From JABDJZ01 sp047619685 (lineage in GTDB: Bacteria; Bacteroidota; Rhodothermia; Rhodothermales; UBA10348): DNA of 64,000 nt. Shown one piece after another: positions 43,705-53,030 of the stretch. The notes beneath the pieces are model-generated. The model did not search any database. It was not told the DNA's origin and saw only the letters and a program-made list of their open reading frames with translations. The stretch is from positions 5,185 to 69,184 of the forward strand of contig JBLHLC010000024.1 of NCBI GenBank assembly GCA_047619685.1. Direction: 5' to 3'. Made by a program: the position numbers and the translations under genes. Numbering within the stretch: position 1 is the stretch's first letter; the number at the start of each line of letters is the position of its first letter.

Positions 43705-46527
43705 CTAGAGAAACAGCAGGGCCTTGGTAATAACCCCACCCGACGTCCGCAGCCGGTAGAGATAGACGCCGGCGGGCAGTTGGCCTTTCGAGAATCTGAC
43801 TTCGCGGGTTCCGGCCTCGACCACGCCGTCAATGAGGACAGCGATTTCTCGACCGAGTGAATCGAAGATGGAAAGCTTCGCCTGCGTGGTCTCGGGCACC
43901 GCGAAGGCTATCGTCGTGGTTGAGGAGAAGGGGTTCGGATAGTTCTGATCCAGGCTGTAGCCGGCCGGTAGCTGCAGGCCCGGATCCCCGACCGCCGTGC
44001 TTGTGGCAGAGGCCGAGGTTACGGTCTCGGTCTCACCCGATTCCGAACCCAAAAGAATCGTTCCGGAGGCTGATGCGGCGACCAGTGTCACGTTGCCCTC
44101 ACGAAGCGCCAGGAAGCCCGAGGCCGCCGAGATGGCAGGATCATAGAGGTAGGCGCCGAACCCCCAGGTGCCCCCTACGAGGTCGTAGCCGGCGCCATCG
44201 GGCGCGAAGGCCAGATTTCCGACTTCAGGGGTTACCAAGCTGCCGTCCAGGGTAACCGTGGGACCAATCGCAGTCCAGGTCCCCGAGAAGTCATTGGGCG
44301 TGGGACCAAACGTTTCAAGATCAGCCCGCCAGACGCCCCTTGCCGTGCCAATGAAAAGAAAATCCGCGTCTGGCGAGAACTCCAAGTCAAATACATGGCC
44401 TGCGAAGTCATCCCCACTGAGGTCCACGTCAAGGAGGGCCGCGTTCTCGTTACCAACCGTTCCCGGATCATCCAATTCCTGCCAGGAATAGCCATAGTTC
44501 TGGCTGTAGAATACACCCGTACCGAATGTCCCGGCGTAGATGACTCCAGCTTCAGAAGGATTCGCCACCATCGTCAGAGCGGTAGAGCCCTGCCCAACCC
44601 CAAGTTGCTAGCCAAATCGTGTCGTTCGAGTCCTGGTAGAGATCGTTGACGCGCAGTGGAAATGGCAGGCCGTTTGAACAGGGCTTTCTCCGGGAGCCAT
44701 TTCTGGCGTGCTCCAGACGGGATCAGAAAAATCGGGCGCGCCCGGGGTCGTCGAAAGACCGGAGAGCCAGTCAGCGGGGGAGGGGTCAATGGTCACACCG
44801 GCACATCGAAGCGTACCCGTTCCAAGGTTGGTTACCGTCACAATCAACGCCGTCCCGTTCGAGGCGGAGAGGTCAGCGGTGGCATACAGAGTCGAATAGT
44901 TGAGTTCGATCTGGATGTCCACATCGCCCACCGTCTCGATCTCCGTGAACAAAACCGGCTGGAAGGGCGAGGCAAAGGTCACAGAGCCAGCTCCGGCAAG
45001 CTCAGTTACCGTGTCGATGGTCGCGCCGCCGGCCAGGTCGAAGCTCAGCGCGTCGCCTGGGCATGTACCCGTAGGCAGTCCGCCGTTCACGGTAATCATG
45101 TAGTCGGCTACAGGCGAAATCTGAAACCCGTCGGCCTCGTCGGCGCGGTCCACGGTCAATGTGGCAAAGCCGGCCGCCAGGGGCGTGTCGAGCGGCCCGA
45201 GCGTGTAGGTCTTCTCTCCCGCGCCGGGACCACTCGTGATGGCAATCGAACCGGTCGGGTTCGCAAAAATCACAGACTCGCCGCCCACATCCGAATCGAT
45301 GTACGAGAACCCGTCGCCCGAGGTGCCATCCCCGTCAGCCGAAAGAGTAACCACCTCGTCCAGTCCGCTTGCGAAATCAAAGGTCCGCGCGACCGCATTC
45401 AGATTGTCGACGATGGGGGACAGGCCCACGTAGTCGATCCGGGTGTCGGCACCGCCGACACAGGTGGTGCAGTCGATCTCGATGAAGCCGTCTGTGTCGT
45501 TGGAAAAGGTGTGGCCGACGCCATCAACGGTGGCCGCCTAGATGATGAGCGTATTGAACCCCGTGGTACCTTCGAATCTGATGTCGAGCCCGGCGGTCGC
45601 CATGGCGGCCGTAACGGTCAAGGTGGAGTTGCCGCTTCCGCCTGTAACGATCAGCGGTGGGGTCAGCGAGGCCGCCGGGTCTCTAAGGAGCTCGTTGCCA
45701 TCGCCATCCAGGAGGACCACGTCGTCGCCGTCCAGGTCGATGATCTTGATATCGGGTCCGCCTGCAACGGGAACCTCCGGTGCCGCACCCCAGGCCGTCC
45801 CCGTGGCGTCGAAGGCGCGGGTGAAGTGGAGCGACCAGGGCAATCGAGGTCTCCGTCGGCCCCGAAGAAGTTGTAGTAGGCCACCGCTGGGAGGCCAGCA
45901 ACGTCGCGCAGCGAGAACTCCATGAACACCTTGACCAAACTGATGGCGTGCGCATCGGTCCACGTTCCCGCGGCTCCAGTCGGACCGCTGCTGGTTGCGT
46001 ATCGGACCCCCGTTTCGCCCAGAAACGCGGCCCCCAAATGGTCGGCGAAGACCTCAAAGGAAAGGGCGTTAGGTTCACCAAGTTTGCCATTCAGGTCGAT
46101 CTCGGGCGGCCAGTTCACGAACCGGACGGGGTCTTGCGTCACAAGCGGGACACCGACAAAAATCGGGGCGAGGAGCACATCCGTCCAGGCGCCAGAAGCA
46201 TCCGCCGCGGCATTTGTGGCCAGCCGGACTTCTCTTCGCCCGAAGCAGTAAGGGGATTCGACAAATGGTTCGACAAACGCGGAGGGGGGGAAGGGTGTGT
46301 CAAAGTACTTGCGTTCACACACGTTGTAGGCAATCCCCGGGCGCCCGTCAACGATCTTCAGTTCGATGGCCCAGCCGACGCCAGCCGCGGTACCGTCGCC
46401 GTCGGCATTTGCGTCAACTAGGGTGTCCTGCGCCGACGCAGGGGACGCCCAGACACGCGAGCAATGAGGCAACAAGCAAAGCGTGCCGAAAGCTGCTTCC
46501 GGTCTTCGCGCAAGGGCAGAGGTACAT
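43705..46527 (-). pseudogene. sorting-domain surface protein broken by several lesions
   Basis: Read together, the minus-strand fragments make one secreted protein. The signal (LLVASLLACLGV, from ATG 46527) shifts frame at about 46440-46450 to reach ASPASAQ and the mature N-terminus. The frame shifts again near 45838-45842 (from FGADGDLD to WSLHFTRAFDATGTAW). A TAG at 45538-45540 interrupts in frame (NTLII-stop-AATVDGVGHTF). Two further shifts near 44650 and 44570 lead through RVNDLYQDSNDTIWLATWG to the final fragment, which ends with a sorting domain (DQNYPNPFSSTTTIAFAVP). A full protein would be about 900 residues, with BNR/propeller-like repeats near the end. Stops in different forms make error alone a less complete explanation than decay. 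Confidence 0.78.
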
Positions 46528-46708
46528 CCGCCATCCAGTCTCTCAGGGTGCGCCGGGGCCGCGCTGCCGATTGCATGCGGGACTGGAGTCCCTAGTTCAA
46601 ATAAGTGAACGTCAAAAAACGGGCGATTGGCGGCCGCGTCCCACTCAGGAAGACCATCTATTCGTCCTATCTTTCGGCGAACGCTTCTCTATAAATAAAA
46701 CCAACAGT

Positions 46709-47119
46709 ATGCGCACAATCAGGTTACTAGCAGTTCTGGCCATTACAGCTGTAATGCTCGGGTGTGACTCGGGTGGAGACGACTCGAGTGATCTCTTTGG
46801 AACGTGGGAGACCCAGGGTGAAGACGTCCAATTCTCTGTCATATCGCAGAATCAGATCGTCGTTTACGATTTTCTTGGCGACGCCTTCGATGATGGTCCT
46901 GACTGTTATGTGATTGATACGACGGCCGTTTCGGACATAACAGGCTCCTCAATCACCTTGACTGACACTGAATTGGGTGAGGTGAGTTTTGCGTACGTGC
47001 TGGATGGAGACGTGTTGACGGTTACCGCTTTTGGCCAGACCATAACCATGTTCCGGTCATCACGGGCCGTCAGTTCGTTCACACCAGTGTGTGACGGGGC
47101 GTTCAAGACGACTGAGTAA
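46709..47119 (+). CDS. small lipoprotein of unknown function
   Basis: A 136-residue protein with a clear lipoprotein signal (MRTIRLLAVLAITAVMLGC) followed by a Gly/Asp/Ser linker and a small beta-rich domain (LFGTWETQGEDVQFSVI, then TLTDTELGEVSFAYVLDGDV) that recalls lipocalin-like or META-type folds. Only two Cys occur in the mature part (PDCY and PVCDG) and could be disulfide-bonded. The start is ATG 46709; the long upstream open frame is ignored because it has no signal peptide and runs antisense to the broken gene next to it. Confidence 0.68.
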   Translation: MRTIRLLAVLAITAVMLGCDSGGDDSSDLFGTWETQGEDVQFSVISQNQIVVYDFLGDAFDDGPDCYVIDTTAVSDITGSSITLTDTELGEVSFAYVLDGDVLTVTAFGQTITMFRSSRAVSSFTPVCDGAFKTTE

Positions 47120-47153
47120 GGATCGTCTCCGAGCCGCGAATTTGTGACTATGA

Positions 47154-47189
47154 ATCCGGGGACCATATCCAGGGGTGTGGTCCCCGGAT
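47154..47189. terminator. 12-bp hairpin between convergent genes
   Basis: ATCCGGGGACCA and TGGTCCCCGGAT form a perfect 12-bp stem with a 12-nt loop, 34 bp after the lipoprotein stop and 40 bp before the cytochrome stop. There is no T run, so this is a probable bidirectional terminator on stem strength only. Confidence 0.5.
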
Positions 47190-47228
47190 CTGGTCTACAC
47201 CCGCCGTCGGCCCGCGCCGGTCAAAGAC

Positions 47229-48023
47229 CTACCGCTGTCCGAATTCCGTGGGCTCCAGCGTTCTCAAGTATGCCCACAACGCGGTCTTCTCCGTCTCGTT
47301 CATTGCCTTGAGGCTTTGGATTGGCAGGAACGGATCCAGGAGGCGTCCATCTGGCCTCGCCCCGGTCTCGAGCAGGTTTATGAAGTCGTCGATGGTCCAA
47401 GCCAGGAGTCCCGATTCGTGCGGAGTCAGGTTGGCTGGCGTGGCGAGGATGGCCGGTGCCCCCGGAATCTTGCCACCTGAAAACCCGTCGCCGTGGCAGC
47501 CCTTGCAGCCGATGGCCAGAAACGCGCCATAGCGCGCGGTTGGCTCGGGGGCGGGCGCCTGACCGTCAGGTACATTGTTGATGGCCTTGGCGCTCTCCAA
47601 TTCCATGACGCCGAAACGCGAGAGAACCTTGCCCAATAGCCCTACTGAGGTAGGCGCCACTTCTCGGTCAACGGGCCTGACGCTCCGGATGTAAGACAGA
47701 AGGGCCAGCAGATCCTCGTCCGGCCACCAGGTGTGTTCGGCAGTTGGCATAAAGATCAGGGTTTTACCCTCGGAATCGATGCCGTATCGGATGGCCCGGG
47801 CGAGTTGGCCGTCCGAATATGACGCGGCAACTCCACCGCGCCCAGTGGTCAAGTTAGGTGCGCTCATAACTCCGATTGGACCCAGGTCTTCCACTAGGGA
47901 ACCCCCCAGGTCTGAAGCATGACACCCTCGACAACCGCCGAGTGAAGAGGCAAGGTGTTCGCCACGGGCCAGTAGGGTTGAGTCCAAGCTGGCGACCATG
48001 TCCAGCGGCGGGACGTCGTACAC
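47229..48023 (-). CDS. diheme c-type cytochrome, N-terminus interrupted
   Basis: Periplasmic electron carrier with two heme-c sites: CRGCH (Cys31, Cys34, His35) and CKGCH (Cys173, Cys176, His177), and Met ligand candidates in FMPTAEH and near the C-terminus. The open frame begins at a GTG inside the protein. Upstream, a GTG at 48137 with a GGAGG site starts MNWRKLLKGFGGVILALVF and a membrane anchor, but TAA (48057-48059), TAA (48048-48050) and TAG (48045-48047) follow in that frame. The neighbouring frame reads LTGLIVLAAR. Two compensating indels would join anchor and heme part, so the gene is either lightly damaged or misread there. Confidence 0.75.
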   Translation of the reverse strand: MYDVPPLDMVASLDSTLLARGEHLASSLGGCRGCHASDLGGSLVEDLGPIGVMSAPNLTTGRGGVAASYSDGQLARAIRYGIDSEGKTLIFMPTAEHTWWPDEDLLALLSYIRSVRPVDREVAPTSVGLLGKVLSRFGVMELESAKAINNVPDGQAPAPEPTARYGAFLAIGCKGCHGDGFSGGKIPGAPAILATPANLTPHESGLLAWTIDDFINLLETGARPDGRLLDPFLPIQSLKAMNETEKTALWAYLRTLEPTEFGQR

Positions 48024-48241
48024 TGGCCCACCGAGCGGCCAAAACTATTAGGCCTGTTAGGTCGCAACCGCTGCTACAAGGAAAACGAGCGCCAGTATGA
48101 CGCCACCGAAGCCCTTTAATAATTTCCTCCAGTTCACCCTGTCCCTCCATGCGGTTCAGGCCAATAGTTAAGGCGGACATAGGGGGGAGCGCAAGGTTGC
48201 GGCCTTTCCAGCGAGCCAGCCAGCCTCGATGGCCGTGGTGT

Positions 48242-49258
48242 TCATAGCAGGTCCAGCACGCCGAAGTCCGTGCCACCGGATGCGTTCTGCTTCACACGCC
48301 TGCCGAACTCACTGAAGGTCATTCCCAGGACACGCTGGTCAAGGTCGTCCTGGCCGAGATCCTCAAAGAACGAGGCCATTGCGCCGCCGACGTGTCGAAG
48401 CAGCGTCTCATGGGGCTCCGCCTGGCCGGCATGGGTGTCGAAACCGCCGAGCGTCACGTGGTAGATGCGTGTCCCCAGCCCGCCGCGAATGAGCCTCGCG
48501 ATTGCCGCCAACTGATCGCTAAGCGGGTTATCGACCGGATAGTCGGCCTGGTTGGTTCCAGCGGTGTACGAATCGCGGACCGACTCCGCGTAGAAGATCG
48601 TGTTGTTGGAAACCGAACGCATAAACCCGACAACCTCCCCGAGTTGGGTCGGTGGGAGGTTCGACGTGTCATAGAACTGGCCGGTAGTCGCGAGTCGCTG
48701 AAACAGCTCCATACTCTGGATGGACATTCCCATCTGCGAAGACGGGCCCTGAAAGAGCAGGGGTGCGCCTTCGCCCAACTGTATCGCCATCGGGTAGGAG
48801 AAACGGACTTTGCCGCGTTCTGCGTCCAGAACCCGCCCCGCCCATCCGTCGTCCGGAATGCTGCTGCTGCTGTCGCCGGCGGTCATCCAGATATCGGTCC
48901 CCGAAAAATGAGACAACTTGGAATCCGGATACCCCACAGAGTGCACAATGGCGATGTTGCCATCGGAAAACGCGTTTGTCAGGGGAGCGAAGGAAGGGTG
49001 GAATCCCAGTTCGTCAGAGACAGGAACGCTGTCTGAAACTGCGAGTCCTGGCCGGGACGAGAAGTAGAGGTCGTTCCGATACGGCACGATGGTGTTCAGC
49101 CCGTCGTTACCGCCGGCGAGTTGAAGAATCACCAGGACACGGTCAGAATCGACTGCAGCCAGTTGGGAGAGCATCGATGGATGACCACTACGCCTGCCCG
49201 CTGACCGTTTGCGAAACAGTGGAAACGCCTCGTCCGCGGACTGGATCGCCGAGTCCAT
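48242..49258 (-). CDS. DUF1501 protein, truncated at both ends
   Basis: Member of the DUF1501 (sulfatase/alkaline-phosphatase-like) family of exported proteins. The core is clear: RVLVILQLAGGNDGLNTIVPY, SVGYPDSKLSHFSGTDIW and TLGGFDTHAGQ, with MTFSEFGRRVKQNASGGTDF near the end. Family members usually have a Tat or export signal before the core and about 60-100 more residues after the GGTDHG-like motif. Here the protein starts with a non-signal segment and stops nine residues after that motif. It is probably a pseudogene, or an assembly joint lies on each side. Confidence 0.8.
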   Translation of the reverse strand: MDSAIQSADEAFPLFRKRSAGRRSGHPSMLSQLAAVDSDRVLVILQLAGGNDGLNTIVPYRNDLYFSSRPGLAVSDSVPVSDELGFHPSFAPLTNAFSDGNIAIVHSVGYPDSKLSHFSGTDIWMTAGDSSSSIPDDGWAGRVLDAERGKVRFSYPMAIQLGEGAPLLFQGPSSQMGMSIQSMELFQRLATTGQFYDTSNLPPTQLGEVVGFMRSVSNNTIFYAESVRDSYTAGTNQADYPVDNPLSDQLAAIARLIRGGLGTRIYHVTLGGFDTHAGQAEPHETLLRHVGGAMASFFEDLGQDDLDQRVLGMTFSEFGRRVKQNASGGTDFGVLDLL

Positions 49259-49417
49259 CTGCGGCCTCCACTATCTGCTCGGGTTCCTGCGGGGAGATTG
49301 GCAGTACATTGCTGCCATGAACAACTCAAGAAGTCGCGCGCGCGGCCGGAAGCATCAAGGAGGGGGAGCTCACGTGCTGACCCAGGGGTCCCGTAATCGC
49401 ACACCATTGGTGCAGCC

Positions 49418-50680
49418 ATGAACGCGCTGAAGGCATGGTTGCTCGAACTGGGACTGGCTGACGGCCAGGCGAACGTGACCGCAGCGTTGGCGGCGGTGGC
49501 TCTGCTCCTCCTGCTCAGCTTGGTGGCCTACGTGGTTTCCAAGCGGATCCTGCTCCGGCTTGTCGGTGTGGCAGCGCGCCGAACCACGACAACGTGGGAC
49601 GACGCTTTCGTGGACGCCCAACTGTTTTCCAGGGTCGCACATTTGGTGCCTGCGCTGATCCTGCAGGCGGCCGCGCCGGTAGCACTGGTCAACTACCCCA
49701 CCGCGGTCACGGCCCTGGTCACCGCGACCTCTGTCTATTTGGCCGTGGTGGGACTAACGGTCTTCGACGCCTTTCTCAGAGGCTCAGAAAAGATCTACCA
49801 GGGCTTCTCCGTGTCGCGCCGTTTCCCGATCCGGACGATTGTACAGATCATCCGGGTAGTCGTCTACTTCATTGTGGGTGTGGCCATCCTGGCCATCCTG
49901 TTGGGCAAGTCACCGCTTGTGTTCTTCAGCGGGCTCGGTGCCTTTACCGCAGTCCTGCTTCTCATATTCAAGGACACGATTCTCGGCTTCGTTGCCGGGC
50001 TGCAACTGACCGCCAACAACATGGTCCGGAAAGGCGATTGGATCGAGATGCCTGGGCACAACGCGGACGGCGAAGTCCTGGACGTGTCTCTGACAACGGT
50101 CAAGGTGCAGAACTGGGACAAGACGGTCACGACCATTCCGACCTATGCCCTGGTCGCCGAGCCGTTCAAGAACTGGCGTGGCATGGAGGAGTCGGGAGGA
50201 CGCCGCATCAAGCGCGCGGTACACCTCGATGTTACCAGCATAAGGTTCTGTAATTCGGAGATGCTCGAGCGGTTCAAGAAAATCAAGTTCATCGCCGACC
50301 ACGTCACGCAGAAGCTTGATGAGCTCGCAGCCCACAACCGCGAGCTCCAATGTGACGAGTCGCTGCTCATCAACGGGCGACACCTGACCAACGTGGGTGT
50401 GTTTCGGGCCTACCTCGAGCACTATTTGCGTGCCCTGCCGAAAGTGCACCAAGGCATGACATTTCTGGTGCGACAGTTGGCCCCGACTGAGCACGGCCTG
50501 CCCATCGAGATTTACCTTTTCAGCAACGACCAGGCATGGGCGAACTACGAAGCATTCCAGGCGGACATCTTCGATCATGTGCTGGCTTCACTGCCGCTGT
50601 TTGACCTGCGACCCTTCCAGGTCCCGACCGGGGCGGACCTTCAGCAGTTGGGTCGAGCTCCGGCACTCGCATCGCAGTAG
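49418..50680 (+). CDS. MscS-family mechanosensitive ion channel
   Basis: Inner-membrane channel of 420 residues, similar in size and layout to the YbdG type. About five hydrophobic segments occupy residues 20-190, followed by the MscS beta domain (VFFSGLGAFTAVLLLIFKDT, then GDWIEMPGHNADGEVLDVSL, then NWDKTVTTIPTYALVAEPFK) and an alpha-beta cytoplasmic cap. It would release solutes on osmotic downshock. ATG 49418 is chosen because hydrophobic sequence begins shortly after it. Confidence 0.9.
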   Translation: MNALKAWLLELGLADGQANVTAALAAVALLLLLSLVAYVVSKRILLRLVGVAARRTTTTWDDAFVDAQLFSRVAHLVPALILQAAAPVALVNYPTAVTALVTATSVYLAVVGLTVFDAFLRGSEKIYQGFSVSRRFPIRTIVQIIRVVVYFIVGVAILAILLGKSPLVFFSGLGAFTAVLLLIFKDTILGFVAGLQLTANNMVRKGDWIEMPGHNADGEVLDVSLTTVKVQNWDKTVTTIPTYALVAEPFKNWRGMEESGGRRIKRAVHLDVTSIRFCNSEMLERFKKIKFIADHVTQKLDELAAHNRELQCDESLLINGRHLTNVGVFRAYLEHYLRALPKVHQGMTFLVRQLAPTEHGLPIEIYLFSNDQAWANYEAFQADIFDHVLASLPLFDLRPFQVPTGADLQQLGRAPALASQ

Positions 50681-50791
50681 TTGCCTCTCTGAGCGGGACA
50701 CTGCGGGTCCAGCAGGCGGCCCTCGTTCTTGACTCGCTCTCTACTACCCCGACTCGGTACGCAGCACGGGGTAATCCATTGTGTTATTCCC

Positions 50792-51391
50792 ATGACACAT
50801 GTAGCCATCCTGTTCCTGTTCTTGCTTCCGGCTGCGGCGCAGGCGCAACGCGGCCCCGAGAGGTGCTGGCCGGACGGCCTCTGCGTATTCGAGCGTGAGC
50901 GCCGCGCAGGTCAGATCGAGTTCTGGGTGTAGAATCGCTCCGAGCGAGATAGCTGGGTCCGCATCGATTTCACCGACCTGTACAACTGGCGCTCCAACGA
51001 ACGACTTCCGTTCACTGGGTTGTTCACGGCCGGCAAGTCAAAACGGGCTCTGCGTTTGACCAAGCCCTCCGCTCAGGAGGTATCCCGCAAGAGATGGAGG
51101 ACCACGAGGCTCTTGGTGCCGGTGCCCGACCCTTCCTGTATTGAGGGAGTCGGCTGCATGAGCGTCTCATTCGACGACGAGGAGATCGTGTTCACATTCA
51201 CGAACGTCTCCGGACAGAGACGGCTCGTCACCGTCACCCTGACGACGGTCGAGCTACTCCGACTACCCGACCGGCCGCTCCAGGAAATGATCAAGGCCGG
51301 CGACGCTGACGAAGTCGCTCGCGTCCGAATCGAGGATGTGTGGGGTAGTTGGCGCTACGGATACACGTTTACCGCAAAACCCGCGTCCTGA
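50792..51391 (+). pseudogene. secreted two-repeat protein interrupted by an in-frame TAG
   Basis: A signal peptide (MTHVAILFLFLLPAAAQAQ) leads into CWPDGLCVFERERRAGQIEF. TAG at 50930-50932 stops translation, but the same frame continues NRSERDSWVRIDFTDLYNW to TGA at 51389. With the TAG read as an amino acid (Gln, one transition away) the product is 199 residues. It contains two tandem beta-type repeats, each beginning with Cys-X5-Cys (CWPDGLC and CIEGVGC), followed by a strand with F-x-N and by V-x-x-x-T. The layout resembles the N-terminal half of Bacteroidota M23 peptidases, but no catalytic domain is present. Family assignment is weak. Confidence 0.5.
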
Positions 51392-51459
51392 CGGGAGCCA
51401 CCTTTCGCCGCCCCCCGCGCGCGCCGTCGAAGAGATGCGATTCGTCTGGGCTGAGTCAG

Positions 51460-51619
51460 GTACGCGGGCGCATCGAGAGAGAAGAAAGCAGCGGCGAAGA
51501 AAGCCAAAAAGAAAGCAGTGAAAGCGAAGAAAGCGGCGGCGAAGAAGGCCAAGAGGAAAGAAGCGAAGGCGGAGAAAGCAGCGGCGAAGCAAGCCAAGTC
51601 CGAAAAGACTAAGAAATGA
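51460..51619 (+). other. Lys/Ala-rich (histone H1-like) coding tail without a start
   Basis: The plus strand reads KKAAAKKAKKKAVKAKKAAA, then KKAKRKEAKAEKAAAKQAKS and EKTKK to a TGA at 51617. Mixed AAG/AAA and GCA/GCG/GCC codons in this frame show selection at the protein level, so it is a real basic tail of the type found on H1-like or DNA-binding proteins. No in-frame start exists after the TGA at 51457-51459. It may be the tail of a disrupted gene, as nothing else occupies 51392-51693. The hydrophobic reading on the other strand is rejected. Confidence 0.45.
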
Positions 51620-51693
51620 TCATTCCCGATAGCACTTTCTGGCCTTCGAAAGGCACAACCGGTGTCTTCCGCGGCCATGAGCCGCGAGAGGAC

Positions 51694-52938
51694 TCAATCA
51701 GCGGCTATGCGGGTTGCTGCCTTGACCGCAATCTCCACATCGTCAAGCGTGTTGTAAATGTGGGGCGAAAGTCGGATCCCATCGCGCTGCGGGGCCCCAG
51801 CCACGTTGAACTCGTGGTACAATCGGTTGAACGCCTCTCGAGTGTCCGTTCCGGGTAGCGAGAAGATGACGACACCCGCGCGGGCTTCCGCCTGAGGCGG
51901 CGTGGCGAACTGCACGCCGGGGATGCTGGCGCTGAGGCCATTCATCAAGGCCTCGGCAAGTTCACGTACACGGGCCTCCACCACCTTGGGGCCGATTCGG
52001 TTTTGAAACGCGGCAGCGGTTCCCATGGCTGTGACGCATGCATCGTCCCGTTGTCCCAGCGACTCGAATTTTTGGGCGCCGTTCTCGACAGCCGAGTCCC
52101 AGCCAATACCCACGTCGCTTGCGGTGAGTTCGTCCTGCATTTCTTGGCGAACGTACAGGATACCGGCCTCCTTTGGCCCCAGGAACCACTTGTGCGAGCT
52201 TGAACTAAAGAAATCGCATCCCATTCCGTGGAGGTCCAACTCCAGAGAACCGAAGGTCTGCGCACCGTCCACGAGCGTCCGTATTCCTCGCCTGCTGGCT
52301 TCCTGACACAGGCGCTGGGCCGGGAGAAGGCGGCCCGTCACGTTGGAGAGGTGCGAGAATGCCAGGACCCGCGTGTTGGCATTCATGGCCGCCAGGAACG
52401 GTTGAACAGGGTCGCTGGCTTGGTCGACTGCGACCTTGCGGACGGTGAACCCCTCCCGCGCTCCGCGAACCTCCCAGGATCTAAGGTTCGTCGGGTGGTT
52501 CTCGTCCCAGACAACGACCTCATCTCCGGTCTCGAGGGCCAGGCCATGGACCACCGTGTTGTTGCCCTCGCTGGTATTACGAGTGAGCGCAATCTCATTG
52601 TCGTCGGCGCCGACCATTGCTGCGATGGCGCCGCGAGCCTCTTCGCGAAGCGCACGGAACTTGGCGCGGTTCTGAAAAGAGGCGTCAGAGTCAATGTCCC
52701 GCGTGTATTGGGTCACCGCATCTCTCACGGCGAAAGGCGACGGACACAAATTAGCCGCGTTCATCATCACCAGACCCGGCCTGACCGGGAATTCCGCTTT
52801 GACCAGGCGCCAGAATGATTCGTCCAGGCTTCCGCCGGTCGAGAGTTCGACGAGGCGGGCGCCTGCCTCGGACGGGACCGAAGCCCAACCAGCGGTACCG
52901 GCGGCCACGAGGGATAGAAAACGGCGACGACTTGTCAT
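51694..52938 (-). CDS. Tat-exported class V aminotransferase (isopenicillin N epimerase/cysteine desulfurase-like)
   Basis: PLP enzyme of 414 residues. ATG 52938 gives MTSRRRFLSLVAAGTAG, a twin-arginine signal, so it folds in the cytoplasm and acts outside it. Class V features: TRNTSEGNNTVVHGLAL, HLSNVTGRLLP, LVDGAQTFGSLELDL and the PLP lysine Lys250 in SSSSHKWFLGPKE. Exported members of this group are related to isopenicillin N epimerase-like enzymes, and substrates are mostly unknown. The upstream in-frame ATG at 52965 is rejected because it would bury the Tat motif. Confidence 0.87.
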   Translation of the reverse strand: MTSRRRFLSLVAAGTAGWASVPSEAGARLVELSTGGSLDESFWRLVKAEFPVRPGLVMMNAANLCPSPFAVRDAVTQYTRDIDSDASFQNRAKFRALREEARGAIAAMVGADDNEIALTRNTSEGNNTVVHGLALETGDEVVVWDENHPTNLRSWEVRGAREGFTVRKVAVDQASDPVQPFLAAMNANTRVLAFSHLSNVTGRLLPAQRLCQEASRRGIRTLVDGAQTFGSLELDLHGMGCDFFSSSSHKWFLGPKEAGILYVRQEMQDELTASDVGIGWDSAVENGAQKFESLGQRDDACVTAMGTAAAFQNRIGPKVVEARVRELAEALMNGLSASIPGVQFATPPQAEARAGVVIFSLPGTDTREAFNRLYHEFNVAGAPQRDGIRLSPHIYNTLDDVEIAVKAATRIAAD

Positions 52939-53030
52939 GGAATAACGTGTCTGGTGCACACTCAAGATAGGGAAGTGGCGAAACGCGTTGGAGCGCCCAT
53001 TTTCGAATGGTGTTCGTCGGCGCCCAAACC

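Noticed and set aside
44656..45876. Plus-strand frame of 406 codons across the broken surface gene.
   Set aside because: Composition is low-complexity Arg/Gly/His typical of antisense shadow, and the minus-strand fragments have clear secreted-protein features.
9018..46676. Recurrent TATCTT element about 33-60 bp upstream of starts at 9059, 13632 and 46709 as a Bacteroidota -7 promoter (TAnnTTTG).
   Set aside because: The matching -33 TTG was not found at the correct spacing in any of the three, so no promoter is claimed.
51355..51678. Hydrophobic Phe/Ala-rich open frame on the minus strand (apparent membrane protein).
   Set aside because: It is the reverse complement of a Lys/Ala-rich coding stretch. 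The plus-strand frame shows synonymous codon variation at third positions, and the minus frame has no start signal or family match.
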